Notes: generated from the sequence alone by a model not told the origin. Positions 25,561-33,976 are shown, counted from the stretch's first letter. The stretch is DNA of 64,000 bases from Seohaeicola saemankumensis (GCF_042678485.1 NZ_JBHTKR010000004.1:186001-250000), one strand, 5' to 3'. Numbers and translations: made by a program.

Positions 25561-26466
25561 TCAGGACCCAAGCTTTTGGCAAAGCTCGTCCAATTGATCC
25601 AGCGAGTCATACCGGATCGAGATCAGACCCGATTCCTGCCCATTATCATGCGTAATCAAGACTTTCATACCAAGGTTCGCTGACAGATCCGCCTCAAGCG
25701 CCCGCGTGTCGGCATCCTTCTCAGGGGCGCTACGCTTCTTGGTCTCTGCATCGCCACCTGTGCCGGCAGGCTTGTCTTCAGCCTTTGCAAGACGCTCGGT
25801 TTCACGAACCGACAAACCACCCTGGATCACCTTGCGTGCCAAAGCGGCCGGATCTTTGGCCGTAATCAAGGCGCGCGCGTGACCCGCGGACAGTTTTCCC
25901 TCGCGAAGATAGGCCTGAACCTCATCCGGCAATTGCAGCAAACGCACAAGGTTGGCGATGTGGCTACGGCTTTTCCCAAGGACGTCAGACAGCTTTTCTT
26001 GTGTGTGACCAAACTTTTCCATCAACTGCTTGTAGCCGACGGCTTCTTCCATCGGGTTCAGGTCTGCACGCTGAATGTTTTCGATGATCGCGATTTCCAG
26101 CACCTCGACATCGTCGAAATCTCGCACCAACACGGGAAGCTCATGGAGTTGCGCCATCTGTGCAGCGCGCCAGCGACGTTCGCCGGCAACGATCTCGAAT
26201 GTGCCGTCTTGCTGCGCGCGCCGACGGACGATCAGCGGCTGAATGATCCCCTTTTCGCGCAGGGAGGCCGCCAAATCTTCCAATTGCTCGGCAACGAAGC
26301 TTCGACGGGGCTGCTGTGGGTTTGGGAAGACCTTTTCGATCGGTACAAGAAAATCAGGGCGGCGTGCCTGGGCAGAGTCGCCACGATCATCCTGAACAGC
26401 AACATCGGCCATCAACGCGGACAAACCACGGCCCAAACCACGGGTTTTCGGCTTTTTGTCGGTCAT
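25561..26466 (-). CDS. parB: Chromosome-partitioning protein ParB
   Basis: CTP-dependent DNA clamp that loads at parS and spreads. 301 residues: an N-terminal ParA-binding tail rich in Arg/Gly (TRGLGRGLSALM), the CTP-binding domain with IVAGERRWRAAQ near 115, the parS-binding helix-turn-helix (about 160-200, ending REGKLSAGHARALI) and a C-terminal dimerisation domain (NLGMKVLITHDNGQ). Its start overlaps the parA stop by 4 bp. Two perfect parS sites lie 1.4 and 3.3 kb upstream in the same operon. Confidence 0.97.
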   Translation of the reverse strand: MTDKKPKTRGLGRGLSALMADVAVQDDRGDSAQARRPDFLVPIEKVFPNPQQPRRSFVAEQLEDLAASLREKGIIQPLIVRRRAQQDGTFEIVAGERRWRAAQMAQLHELPVLVRDFDDVEVLEIAIIENIQRADLNPMEEAVGYKQLMEKFGHTQEKLSDVLGKSRSHIANLVRLLQLPDEVQAYLREGKLSAGHARALITAKDPAALARKVIQGGLSVRETERLAKAEDKPAGTGGDAETKKRSAPEKDADTRALEADLSANLGMKVLITHDNGQESGLISIRYDSLDQLDELCQKLGS

Positions 26467-27290
26467 GTTGCTACACCCTCACTGACGGCCGCACGGCCAT
26501 GGTTTTTCAATAGCTCTTTTGCAAGATCCAGATATGCCCGTGCGCCCTTGGACTCAGGATCATAATCCAGAACGGACTGGGCGAAAGACGGGGCCTCGGA
26601 TAGTCGAACGTTGCGCGGGATGACCGTGCTGAACACCAGCTCTCCCAGGTTTTCACGCGCGTCGGCTTCGACCTGCTGAGACAAGTTGTTGCGTATATCA
26701 TACATGGTCAACACAACACCTTCGATACGCAGCGCCTCATTCGCGGTCTGACGGACTTCGCGAATAGTCAGCATCAGTTGCGACAAACCCTCGAGCGCAA
26801 AGAACTCCGACTGCAGGGGGACCAGAACCGAATGCGCGGCGACCATGGCATTGACCGTCAACAGGTTCAGCGATGGCGGGCAATCGATCAGTACATAGTC
26901 AAAGGCAAGGTCATCCATCGCATACTGACGTAGCGCGTCATGGAGCAGGAAGCTGCGCTTTTCATTGGATACCAGCTCGACATCGGCCGAACTCAGATCG
27001 ACGGTCGCAGGCACGATGAACAGCCCCGCATTCGCAGTAGGCTTGATCACTTCGGACAGGCTGACGTCATCCAGCAAAAGCTCATAGGTGGTGTACTCCC
27101 GGTCATCGACCTCGATCCCAAGACCGGTCGATGCGTTGCCTTGTGGATCAAGATCAACAACCAATACCTTTACACCCAGCTTCGCCAAGGCAGCACCCAG
27201 GTTGATTGTCGTGGTGGTCTTGCCGACCCCACCCTTCTGGTTCGCAATTGCAATGATTCGCGGCCCGGGCGGGCGAAGCGGGTCAGACAC
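26463..27290 (-). CDS. parA: Chromosome-partitioning ATPase ParA
   Basis: Walker-type ATPase that binds DNA non-specifically and moves ParB-parS complexes. 275 residues with the deviant Walker A KGGVGKTTT at 19-27, Walker A' LVVDLDPQGN and Walker B VLIDCPPSLN near 133. It overlaps rsmG by 8 bp and parB by 4 bp, the typical gidB-parA-parB chain. Length and neighbours mark it as the chromosomal type rather than a plasmid copy. Confidence 0.97.
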   Translation of the reverse strand: MSDPLRPPGPRIIAIANQKGGVGKTTTTINLGAALAKLGVKVLVVDLDPQGNASTGLGIEVDDREYTTYELLLDDVSLSEVIKPTANAGLFIVPATVDLSSADVELVSNEKRSFLLHDALRQYAMDDLAFDYVLIDCPPSLNLLTVNAMVAAHSVLVPLQSEFFALEGLSQLMLTIREVRQTANEALRIEGVVLTMYDIRNNLSQQVEADARENLGELVFSTVIPRNVRLSEAPSFAQSVLDYDPESKGARAYLDLAKELLKNHGRAAVSEGVAT

Positions 27291-27900
27291 GTGCTATATC
27301 TCCGATTTTCAGGATCACGGATCCCTTTTCCGTTTCACTCTCAACGGCTTGACAGGAGAATGACCATTCCTGCCTTGCCTCTTCAACCTCTTTTTCCCAG
27401 GTTGCGCCTTTAGAAAAAAGCGCGACGCCTGTAGGCGAAAGATGCCTGTCTGCAAAACCCAGCAGCGTCTTCAGATCTGCAAGCGCGCGGGCCGACAACA
27501 CATCTGCATTCTGCGGCGAAAGCGCTTCGATCCTTTCACAGATGACGCTGCCCGGAACGGCTGTTTCGCGCAGGGCTGTCCTGAGGAAAGCAGCCTTCCT
27601 TCCATCACTCTCGACAAGTCGCACCGCCTTCTGGGCGGGAGATTCCGCAGCCAATATTGCCACGACGACGCCCGGCAGCCCGCCTCCACTGCCAAGATCA
27701 ACCCAGCTGTCAAAGGTATCTGGCCCCGCCCTGTAAACCTGAAGCGAGTCGCGTATATGTCGGGACCAGATGAACGGCACACTGGACCGCGAGATCAGGT
27801 TGATCTTGAGGGTCCACTTTTCAAGAAGCGACGCATAGCATTGCAGCCTGTCAAATGTTTCACGTGAAACATTCAGATCCTCTGCGGACACTGGAGTCAC
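27283..27900 (-). CDS. rsmG: 16S rRNA (guanine-527-N7)-methyltransferase
   Basis: Methylates G527 in the 16S 530 loop. 205 residues; SAM motif WVDLGSGGGLPGVVVAI near 67-83 and the later SARALADLKTLL. Residues NVSRETF near the N-terminus are encoded by a perfect parS site. It overlaps mnmG by 4 bp and parA by 8 bp. The parS constraint probably explains why this peptide is so conserved in the family's N-terminus. Confidence 0.96.
   Translation of the reverse strand: MTPVSAEDLNVSRETFDRLQCYASLLEKWTLKINLISRSSVPFIWSRHIRDSLQVYRAGPDTFDSWVDLGSGGGLPGVVVAILAAESPAQKAVRLVESDGRKAAFLRTALRETAVPGSVICERIEALSPQNADVLSARALADLKTLLGFADRHLSPTGVALFSKGATWEKEVEEARQEWSFSCQAVESETEKGSVILKIGDIARV
27856..27871. other. parS centromere site 1 (inside rsmG)
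   Basis: TGTTTCACGTGAAACA, a perfect 16-bp palindrome equal to the universal ParB binding consensus, lying within codons 10-15 of rsmG. About 5.1 kb from the candidate oriC. Confidence 0.97.
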
Positions 27901-29774
27901 GCAAGCCTCTCTCGGCGAGCCTGGCGAAGCTTCGCCAAGATCAGCGTCAGTGCAGCCGGCGTCATTCCATCGATCTTCGCGGCCTGATGCAAATTGGCTG
28001 GTCGAGCGCGCGCCAGCTTTGTTTTCAACTCGTTCGAAAGACCATCAATGCCGGAAAACGTGAAATCCGCCGGGATTTCCTGCATTTCATCCCGCCGGAT
28101 CGCATCGACATCACGCTGCTGCCGCTCAATATAGGTGGCGTAAAGTGCATCCTTGGCCAGCTGTTCTTGAATCTCGGGTGAAATAATTTCCAGCGACGCA
28201 TCAAGCTGAATCAGATGAGCAAAAGTCACATCGGGATAGGACAACAACTGAAAGGCAGAGCGCCGCGCGCCATCCTGATTCAAGGCCAACCCCAGACCGT
28301 TTAGCGCCTTTGGCGTATGGCTGCTTTGGTCAAGCAGACGTCGTCCTGCAACAAGTGCATCCATCTTTCTCGAAAACGACTCAGCCCTTGCCGAACCCAC
28401 GCAACCGATTGCCATTGCCTTTGGCGTCAAGCGCTGATCGGCGTTATCCGCCCGCAACGACAGGCGAAACTCCGCGCGGGAGGTAAACATGCGGTAAGGC
28501 TCCGTCACGCCGCGCGACACAAGATCGTCGATCATCACGCCGATATAGCTGTCGGAACGACTGAAGGTGACAGCATCCCGACCAAGGGCCTCGGACGCCG
28601 CGTTCAAGCCAGCGACCAGACCTTGCGCTGCCGCCTCCTCGTACCCGGTCGTGCCGTTGATCTGACCAGCCAGGTACAGCCCTGGAACCGTCCGCACAGC
28701 CAGACGCAGGTCAAGCGCACGGGGGTCCACATAGTCATATTCGATGGCGTAGCCGGGTTGCAGAATAACCGCGTCTTCCAGACCCACAATCGAGTGGACA
28801 TAGTCACGCTGCACATCCTCGGGCAAGGAGGTCGATATGCCGTTGGGATAGACCGTATGATCATCAAGCCCTTCAGGCTCGAGGAAAATCTGATGAGACG
28901 TCTTGTCCGCAAAGCGAACGACCTTGTCTTCTATCGACGGGCAATACCGAGGCCCGACACCTTCGATATGGCCGCCATACATGGCGGATCTTTCAAGGTT
29001 CTTCTGGATGATCTCGTGTGTGCGTTCATTCGTATGCGTGATACCGCAGGCAACCTGACGCAGTGGCGGTGACTTCGACAAGAAGGAAAACATCACCGGA
29101 TCATCATCGCCCGGCTGCGACTCAAGCCGATCCCAGGCAATCGTCCGCCCATCAATGCGCGGCGGCGTTCCGGTCTTCAGCCGGCCAAGGGGCAAACCGA
29201 AGCTGTCAATACGATGCGCCAAAGGCACCGACGGTTTGTCGCCCATACGACCACCCGGCCGGGACACGTTGCCGATATGGATGACGCCCCGCAGGAAGGT
29301 ACCAGTGGTCAATACCACCGCCCCGGCGCGCAAGTCGACATCGTCGGCCAGCTTTACACCGCTGACGCGATCCCGATCCATGATGAAATCGGTCACTTCG
29401 CCTTCGACGATGACAAGGTTGGGCAGCAACACAAGCTCGCTTTGCATCGTTTCGCGATAAACCTTGCGATCCGATTGCGCGCGCGGGCCCTGCACGGCGG
29501 GGCCCTTTCTGCGATTCAAAAGCCGAAACTGGATGCCGGAACAATCCGCCACGCGGCCCATTACGCCATCCATTGCATCAATCTCGCGCACCAGATGGCC
29601 TTTTCCAAGCCCACCAATGGCCGGATTGCAGGACATGACGCCAATGCTGTCGCGCCGCAACGTCACAAGCGCGGTGCGCGCACCAAGGCGCGCGGCCGCA
29701 TGCGCGGCCTCGGCACCGGCGTGGCCACCGCCAACAACGATGACATCGAAATCAGATTGTTTCACGTGAAACAT
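27897..29774 (-). CDS. mnmG: tRNA U34 carboxymethylaminomethyl synthase subunit MnmG
   Basis: FAD-dependent half of the MnmE-MnmG complex that modifies the wobble uridine. 625 residues: dinucleotide motif VVGGGHAGAEAA near 12, the TTGTFLRG and GRMGDKPS segments, catalytic-region cysteines such as RYCPSIEDK near 275, and the C-terminal helical MnmE/tRNA-binding domain. The first six residues are encoded by the second parS site. It starts 3 bp after mnmE and overlaps rsmG by 4 bp. Confidence 0.97.
   Translation of the reverse strand: MFHVKQSDFDVIVVGGGHAGAEAAHAAARLGARTALVTLRRDSIGVMSCNPAIGGLGKGHLVREIDAMDGVMGRVADCSGIQFRLLNRRKGPAVQGPRAQSDRKVYRETMQSELVLLPNLVIVEGEVTDFIMDRDRVSGVKLADDVDLRAGAVVLTTGTFLRGVIHIGNVSRPGGRMGDKPSVPLAHRIDSFGLPLGRLKTGTPPRIDGRTIAWDRLESQPGDDDPVMFSFLSKSPPLRQVACGITHTNERTHEIIQKNLERSAMYGGHIEGVGPRYCPSIEDKVVRFADKTSHQIFLEPEGLDDHTVYPNGISTSLPEDVQRDYVHSIVGLEDAVILQPGYAIEYDYVDPRALDLRLAVRTVPGLYLAGQINGTTGYEEAAAQGLVAGLNAASEALGRDAVTFSRSDSYIGVMIDDLVSRGVTEPYRMFTSRAEFRLSLRADNADQRLTPKAMAIGCVGSARAESFSRKMDALVAGRRLLDQSSHTPKALNGLGLALNQDGARRSAFQLLSYPDVTFAHLIQLDASLEIISPEIQEQLAKDALYATYIERQQRDVDAIRRDEMQEIPADFTFSGIDGLSNELKTKLARARPANLHQAAKIDGMTPAALTLILAKLRQARRERLA
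29758..29773. other. parS centromere site 2 (at the mnmG start)
   Basis: A second perfect TGTTTCACGTGAAACA. It overlaps the mnmG initiation codon, so it encodes MFHVKQ and also covers the translation start. About 3.2 kb from the candidate oriC and 1.9 kb from the other parS. Confidence 0.97.
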
Positions 29775-29777
29775 GTC

Positions 29778-31064
29778 TCACTTCCCGACACAGAAGCTGG
29801 AGAAAATCTCATCCAGCAGATTTTCCACATCCACACGACCCACAAGCGATTCAAGCGCGCGCACTGCCTGACGAACCTCTTCAGCCGCAAGATCGTATAG
29901 ATCAGGCCCCAGCTCCAACTTTTCAGATGCCGCGTCCAGCGCCAAGACGGCGCGCTGCATCGCGACGCGGTGACGCTCTCTGGTGGCAACACCAAGAGAG
30001 CCCAGCCGACCTGACAGCCTGTTGCTGATGTTCTCTATCAGAGATTCGATCCCATCGCCACTCATCCCGGACACGGCATCGGTCTTGTCAGTCAGCAAGT
30101 CCGCCTTTGCCTTGAGCACGATATCGCCAGACTCGGGTGTCATATCCGGCGCATCGCTGCCTTCAACCAGAAAAACCCGCAAATCCGCAGCAGCGGCACG
30201 TTCGCGCGCGCGACGAATCCCGATCTCTTCGATGGCATCAGTGGTTTCACGCAAACCCGCGGTATCCAGCAGCGTCACAGGGATGCCGCCAATATCCATC
30301 CGAACTTCGATGACATCGCGCGTTGTGCCAGCAAACTCTGATGTGATCGCAGCTTCACGGCCTGCAAGCGCATTCAGCAGCGTGGATTTGCCGACATTGG
30401 GCGCGCCAACGATCGCCACCTCAAAGCCGGACCGAATGCGTTCCGCGGTCGTGACCCCCTCACTTTCACGCGCAAGCGCGATTCTGACCCCTGTCAAAAG
30501 TTCGGAAACCTCCGGGGTCACATCAACGGGAACCTCTTCGTCAGCAAAATCGATCGTCGCCTCAAGCAGCGCTGCGGCGCGGATCAGGTCACGCCGCCAC
30601 CCTTCCGCAAGCTTTCCAAGGTCGCCCGACAAAACGCGCAGCGCCTGACGGCGCTGCGCCTCTGTCTCTGCATCTATCAGGTCGGCAAGACCTTCGACCT
30701 GGGCAAGATCTATGCAACCGTTTTCAAGAGCGCGGCGCGTGAATTCGCCCGCTTCAGCAGCACGCAAACCCGGCATCGACGACAGCACGCGCAGTACCGC
30801 ACTGATGACAGCTATGCTGCCATGCAGGTGGAGCTCTACGACCTTTTCACCAGTAAAACTGGCGCCCTCCTCGAACACGAGAACCAACGCCTCATCCAAC
30901 CGGACCCCTGCACTGTCCGACAGCACGCGGACCGAAGCAATCCTTACCGCCGGCAGATCGCCGCACAGCGCGCGGCAGACATCATGCGACTCTGGGCCAG
31001 AAATGCGAACAACAGCCACCCCCGCCCTGCCTTGCGCGGTGGCAAGCGCGAAAATCGTGTCCAT
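29778..31064 (-). CDS. mnmE: tRNA modification GTPase MnmE
   Basis: Partner of MnmG. 428 residues: an N-terminal tetrahydrofolate-binding domain (TIFALATAQGRAGVAVVRISGP), a helical domain interrupted by the G domain (Walker A GAPNVGKST near 223, DTAGLRET, and a reduced G4), and the C-terminal CVGK with the essential cysteine C425. It heads the mnmE-mnmG-rsmG-parA-parB chain, 34 bp downstream of rho. Confidence 0.97.
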   Translation of the reverse strand: MDTIFALATAQGRAGVAVVRISGPESHDVCRALCGDLPAVRIASVRVLSDSAGVRLDEALVLVFEEGASFTGEKVVELHLHGSIAVISAVLRVLSSMPGLRAAEAGEFTRRALENGCIDLAQVEGLADLIDAETEAQRRQALRVLSGDLGKLAEGWRRDLIRAAALLEATIDFADEEVPVDVTPEVSELLTGVRIALARESEGVTTAERIRSGFEVAIVGAPNVGKSTLLNALAGREAAITSEFAGTTRDVIEVRMDIGGIPVTLLDTAGLRETTDAIEEIGIRRARERAAAADLRVFLVEGSDAPDMTPESGDIVLKAKADLLTDKTDAVSGMSGDGIESLIENISNRLSGRLGSLGVATRERHRVAMQRAVLALDAASEKLELGPDLYDLAAEEVRQAVRALESLVGRVDVENLLDEIFSSFCVGK

Positions 31065-31098
31065 GATAGTTGTAACCTTTTGTTTTATAGTGAAAAAG

Positions 31099-32388
31099 TT
31101 ACGAATTCATAGAATCGAAGAACTCGCCGTTGGTTTTCGTTTGCTTGAGCTTCGAAATCAGGAATTCAATCGCGTCCGTCGTGCCCATCGGGTTAAGGAT
31201 CCTGCGCAGCACGAAGGTCTTGTGAAGATCCTTTGCATCCACCAACAGATCCTCTTTCCGGGTACCAGACTTGAGGATGTCCATTGCCGGGAACACGCGC
31301 TTGTCGGCGACTTTGCGATCCAGCACGATCTCGGAGTTGCCGGTGCCCTTGAATTCTTCGAAGATGACCTCATCCATGCGGCTGCCGGTATCCACCAGCG
31401 CCGTTGCGATGATCGTCAAGGACCCGCCTTCTTCCACGTTGCGTGCCGCGCCAAAGAAACGCTTGGGCCGCTGCAGCGCGTTGGCGTCAACACCGCCGGT
31501 CAGGACCTTGCCCGAGGACGGGACAACCGTGTTGAACGCCCGACCAAGACGGGTGATGCTGTCCAGCAGGATGACGACATCGCGCTTATGCTCGACCAGA
31601 CGCTTGGCTTTTTCGATCACCATCTCTGACACGGCGACATGTCGGGTTGCCGGCTCATCGAATGTCGACGAGATCACCTCGCCTTTGACCGAGCGCTGCA
31701 TGTCCGTCACTTCTTCGGGACGTTCATCGATCAGCAGAACGATCAGATAGCATTCTGGGTGATTGCGTTCGATCGAATGCGCGATGTTCTGCAACAGCAC
31801 CGTTTTACCTGTGCGCGGCGGGGCGACGATCAGCGAGCGCTGACCCTTGCCGATCGGTGCCACCAGATCGATGATGCGCGCGGAACGATCCTTGATCGTC
31901 GGATCTTCGATTTCCATCTTCAGGCGTTCGTCGGGATAAAGCGGGGTCAGGTTCTCGAACGCGATCTTGTGGCGTGCCTTTTCAGGGTCCTCGAAATTGA
32001 TCGAGTTCACACTGGTCAGTGCAAAATACCGCTCGGTTTCCTCAGGCGCCTTCATGACACCTTCGATGGAATCGCCGGTACGCAAGGCGTACTGCCGGAT
32101 CATTTCAGGCGAGACGTAGATATCGTCCGGACCGGGAAGATAGTTCGCTTCGGGCGAGCGCAGGAAGCCGAACCCGTCCTGAAGAACCTCCAGAACACCA
32201 TCACCGCCGATTTCCCAACCCTCTTCCGCCATCTCTTTGAGAATGGCGAACATCATGTCGCCTTTGCGCATCGTGGACGCGTTCTCGATCTCGAGATCCT
32301 CGGCCATGGCCAACAGATCCTTGGGGCTTTTCGCCTTCAGATCGGAAAGGTTCAGGCGTTCGATGGTTTGGGTGGCATCGTCGTTCAT
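31099..32388 (-). CDS. rho: Transcription termination factor Rho
   Basis: Hexameric RNA-dependent ATPase that ends transcription. From the ATG at 32388 the protein is 429 residues. It has the N-terminal Rho_N helices, a cold-shock-like RNA-binding fold with GFGFLRS near 73, Walker A APPRTGKT near 185 and Walker B VVILLDSITRLGRA. An in-frame extension of 20 codons begins without family similarity and was not used. It is in the leftward gene run that starts at the candidate origin. Rho would also serve the many genes here that lack intrinsic terminators. Confidence 0.97.
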   Translation of the reverse strand: MNDDATQTIERLNLSDLKAKSPKDLLAMAEDLEIENASTMRKGDMMFAILKEMAEEGWEIGGDGVLEVLQDGFGFLRSPEANYLPGPDDIYVSPEMIRQYALRTGDSIEGVMKAPEETERYFALTSVNSINFEDPEKARHKIAFENLTPLYPDERLKMEIEDPTIKDRSARIIDLVAPIGKGQRSLIVAPPRTGKTVLLQNIAHSIERNHPECYLIVLLIDERPEEVTDMQRSVKGEVISSTFDEPATRHVAVSEMVIEKAKRLVEHKRDVVILLDSITRLGRAFNTVVPSSGKVLTGGVDANALQRPKRFFGAARNVEEGGSLTIIATALVDTGSRMDEVIFEEFKGTGNSEIVLDRKVADKRVFPAMDILKSGTRKEDLLVDAKDLHKTFVLRRILNPMGTTDAIEFLISKLKQTKTNGEFFDSMNS

Positions 32389-32509
32389 GGGAATATCCTG
32401 AAGACCGGGCACAACCGCGGCGCTTGGTCTTATTTGAAATGGAAACATCCGCCCGGACGGGCGGCTTGGACAGGTCTTTAGGTAAATCCTGGTCTCAAGT
32501 CAATTCTGA

Positions 32510-32959
32510 TCAGAATTTAACGACAACCGCCACGACGATCACGATCATCAGGATTGTCGGGACCTCGTTCATGATCCGGTAGTTCCGGCCAGAAAGGACG
32601 TTTGCACCAGCCGCGAATTCCTTGCGCCGCTGGCCCAGCCACATGTGAAACCACGTCATCGCTATGACCGCAGCAGCCTTGGCCCAGGGCCAGAGTGCTG
32701 ACCAATCCACGATCCCCGGTGTCATGGCAAGGATCAGCCCGAACACCCATACCACGATGATCGAAGGGTTCATGATGTAGCGATACAGCTTGAACTCCAT
32801 CACCGTGAATATCTGATCGCGGCTGTCACCTGGTTTGGACTGCTCTGCGTGATACACGAACAGCCTTGGAAGGTAGAAGATACCTGCCATCCAGGTGATG
32901 ACAGCCATGATATGGATCGACTTCATCCACGGATAGGCAAGGGTCAGGAAATCGGTCAT
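32510..32959 (-). CDS. hemJ: Protoporphyrinogen IX oxidase, HemJ type
   Basis: 149-residue integral membrane protein with four hydrophobic segments (about 8-28, 53-74, 80-100 and 126-146). It begins MTDFLTLAYPWMKSIHIMAVITWMAG, containing the conserved histidine, and has FHMWLGQRR near 102-110. This matches HemJ, the heme-binding enzyme that oxidises protoporphyrinogen IX in many alphaproteobacteria lacking HemY/HemG oxidases. I chose the ATG at 32959 because the upstream in-frame extension lies in AT-rich origin-like DNA and has no family similarity. It is the first gene left of the candidate oriC; hemE and hemH, often adjacent in relatives, are missing here. Confidence 0.9.
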   Translation of the reverse strand: MTDFLTLAYPWMKSIHIMAVITWMAGIFYLPRLFVYHAEQSKPGDSRDQIFTVMEFKLYRYIMNPSIIVVWVFGLILAMTPGIVDWSALWPWAKAAAVIAMTWFHMWLGQRRKEFAAGANVLSGRNYRIMNEVPTILMIVIVVAVVVKF

Positions 32960-33376
32960 GCGATCCTCGTCAGCGATGAACCCTCTTAAAAAATAAATAG
33001 ATAAGAGAAAAGGATGATGTTTTTGTAGGTAGCACCCCTTCCTGTGGATTACCGGGTTACCCAACACCTATCCAAGTGTCGCAAAGCCTGTGGAACAGTC
33101 AGGGATAAAAACCGGCACCAATCAGGAAAGAATTAAGAACAAAGTAAAAACAATAACTTGAAAAGAGATCGGTTTGCTTTTTCCGGTGGATGGATTTTTC
33201 GACAACCCATGGGAAAAGCATGTTTTCCACAACGCTGGATTCATCCATTCCCCAGCGGGAAAAAACCCGTGGCGCATGCGGGTTATCCCGCGCCTGTCAC
33301 CGCCTTGCATCCAAGCCATAAAATGCCCAGTAATCATCCCTAACAAAACCTTACACTCCTCCACCGGGTTATACAC
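32960..33376. other. Candidate chromosomal replication origin (oriC)
   Basis: The largest gene-free stretch of the window (417 bp). It holds two AT-rich tracts (about 32983-33022 and 33121-33170), a TTTTCCACA box at 33223-33231 and one-mismatch DnaA boxes TGTGGATTA (33043-33051) and TGTGGAACA (33089-33097). A perfect TTATACACA box overlaps its right edge. TTAA-N7-GTAA at 33133-33147 resembles a CtrA site with one mismatch. All long gene runs to the left are leftward and to the right mainly rightward. Caulobacter's origin lies in the matching gap between the hemJ/hemH/hemE side and the maf/aroE/coaE/dnaQ side. Short open frames inside it look like chance. Confidence 0.75.
33255..33291 (+). repeat. 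Hairpin inside the oriC candidate
   Basis: Near-perfect inverted repeat: GCGGGA...ACCCG (33255-33269) pairs with CGGGTTATCCCGC (33279-33291) around a short loop TGGCGCATG. It has a GC-rich base and an A-rich bulge. It could be an origin structural element or an attenuator in the maf leader. Confidence 0.55.
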
Positions 33377-33377
33377 A
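33369..33377 (+). other. DnaA box overlapping the maf start codon
   Basis: TTATACACA, an exact match to the strict DnaA consensus TTATNCACA. Its last base is the A of the maf ATG (33377). Confidence 0.75.
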
Positions 33378-33976
33378 TGCCGCAACCGTTAATCCTTGCA
33401 TCCGGCTCTTCCATCCGGGCGCAGATGCTCCGGCAAGCGGGCTTGGAATTCGAGGTCATTCGCCCTGCTGTCGATGAAGACATGCTGCGTGATGCCATGC
33501 TGTCGGAAGGCGCGAGCCCGCGCGATCTGGCCGATGCCCTGGCCGAGATGAAGGCGCTGCGTGTCAGCGAAAAACGCCCCGAGGCGCTGGTTATAGGATG
33601 TGACCAGGTTCTGGATCTTGGCGGGCAGGTTCTGACAAAGCCCACGACCCGCGAAGATGCCGCGGCGCAGCTTCGCGCGCTGCGCGGCAAGCGTCACAGC
33701 CTGCTGTCAGCGGTCGTGATCTGCGATGCGGGAAAACCGATCTGGCGCCATATCGGACAGGTGCGGCTGATGGTCCGCGATTTCAGCGATGTCTGGCTTG
33801 AAGGATACCTGGACAGGAACTGGCCGGACATTGCCGAATCCGTCGGCGCCTACAAACTTGAGAAAGAGGGCGTGCGACTGTTTTCGCGGGTGGAAGGGGA
33901 TTATTTCACCGTCCTGGGGCTGCCCTTGCTGGACCTTCTGTCCTATCTTTCTCTCAGGGGGGATATTGATACATGA
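33377..33976 (+). CDS. maf: Maf-family nucleoside triphosphate pyrophosphatase
   Basis: House-cleaning pyrophosphatase acting on modified or pyrimidine NTPs. 199 residues. The substrate loop ASGSSIRAQML is at 8-18, the VIGCDQVL metal site near 73, KPTTREDAAAQLRALRGKRHSLLSA mid-protein, and the late motif SVGAYKLEKEGVRLF near 156-170. These place it in the Maf family, though the YhdE/YceF specificity cannot be decided by eye. It heads the maf-aroE-coaE-dnaQ run (overlaps of 4, 4 and 8 bp), the first genes right of the origin candidate. Confidence 0.92.
   Translation: MPQPLILASGSSIRAQMLRQAGLEFEVIRPAVDEDMLRDAMLSEGASPRDLADALAEMKALRVSEKRPEALVIGCDQVLDLGGQVLTKPTTREDAAAQLRALRGKRHSLLSAVVICDAGKPIWRHIGQVRLMVRDFSDVWLEGYLDRNWPDIAESVGAYKLEKEGVRLFSRVEGDYFTVLGLPLLDLLSYLSLRGDIDT

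Noticed and set aside
33122..33392. Short open frames on both strands in the hemJ-maf gap (61-87 codons)
   Set aside because: No ribosome sites, no family similarity, Pro/His/Lys-rich chance composition, and they overlap DnaA boxes and the hairpin. The gap is better explained as an origin.
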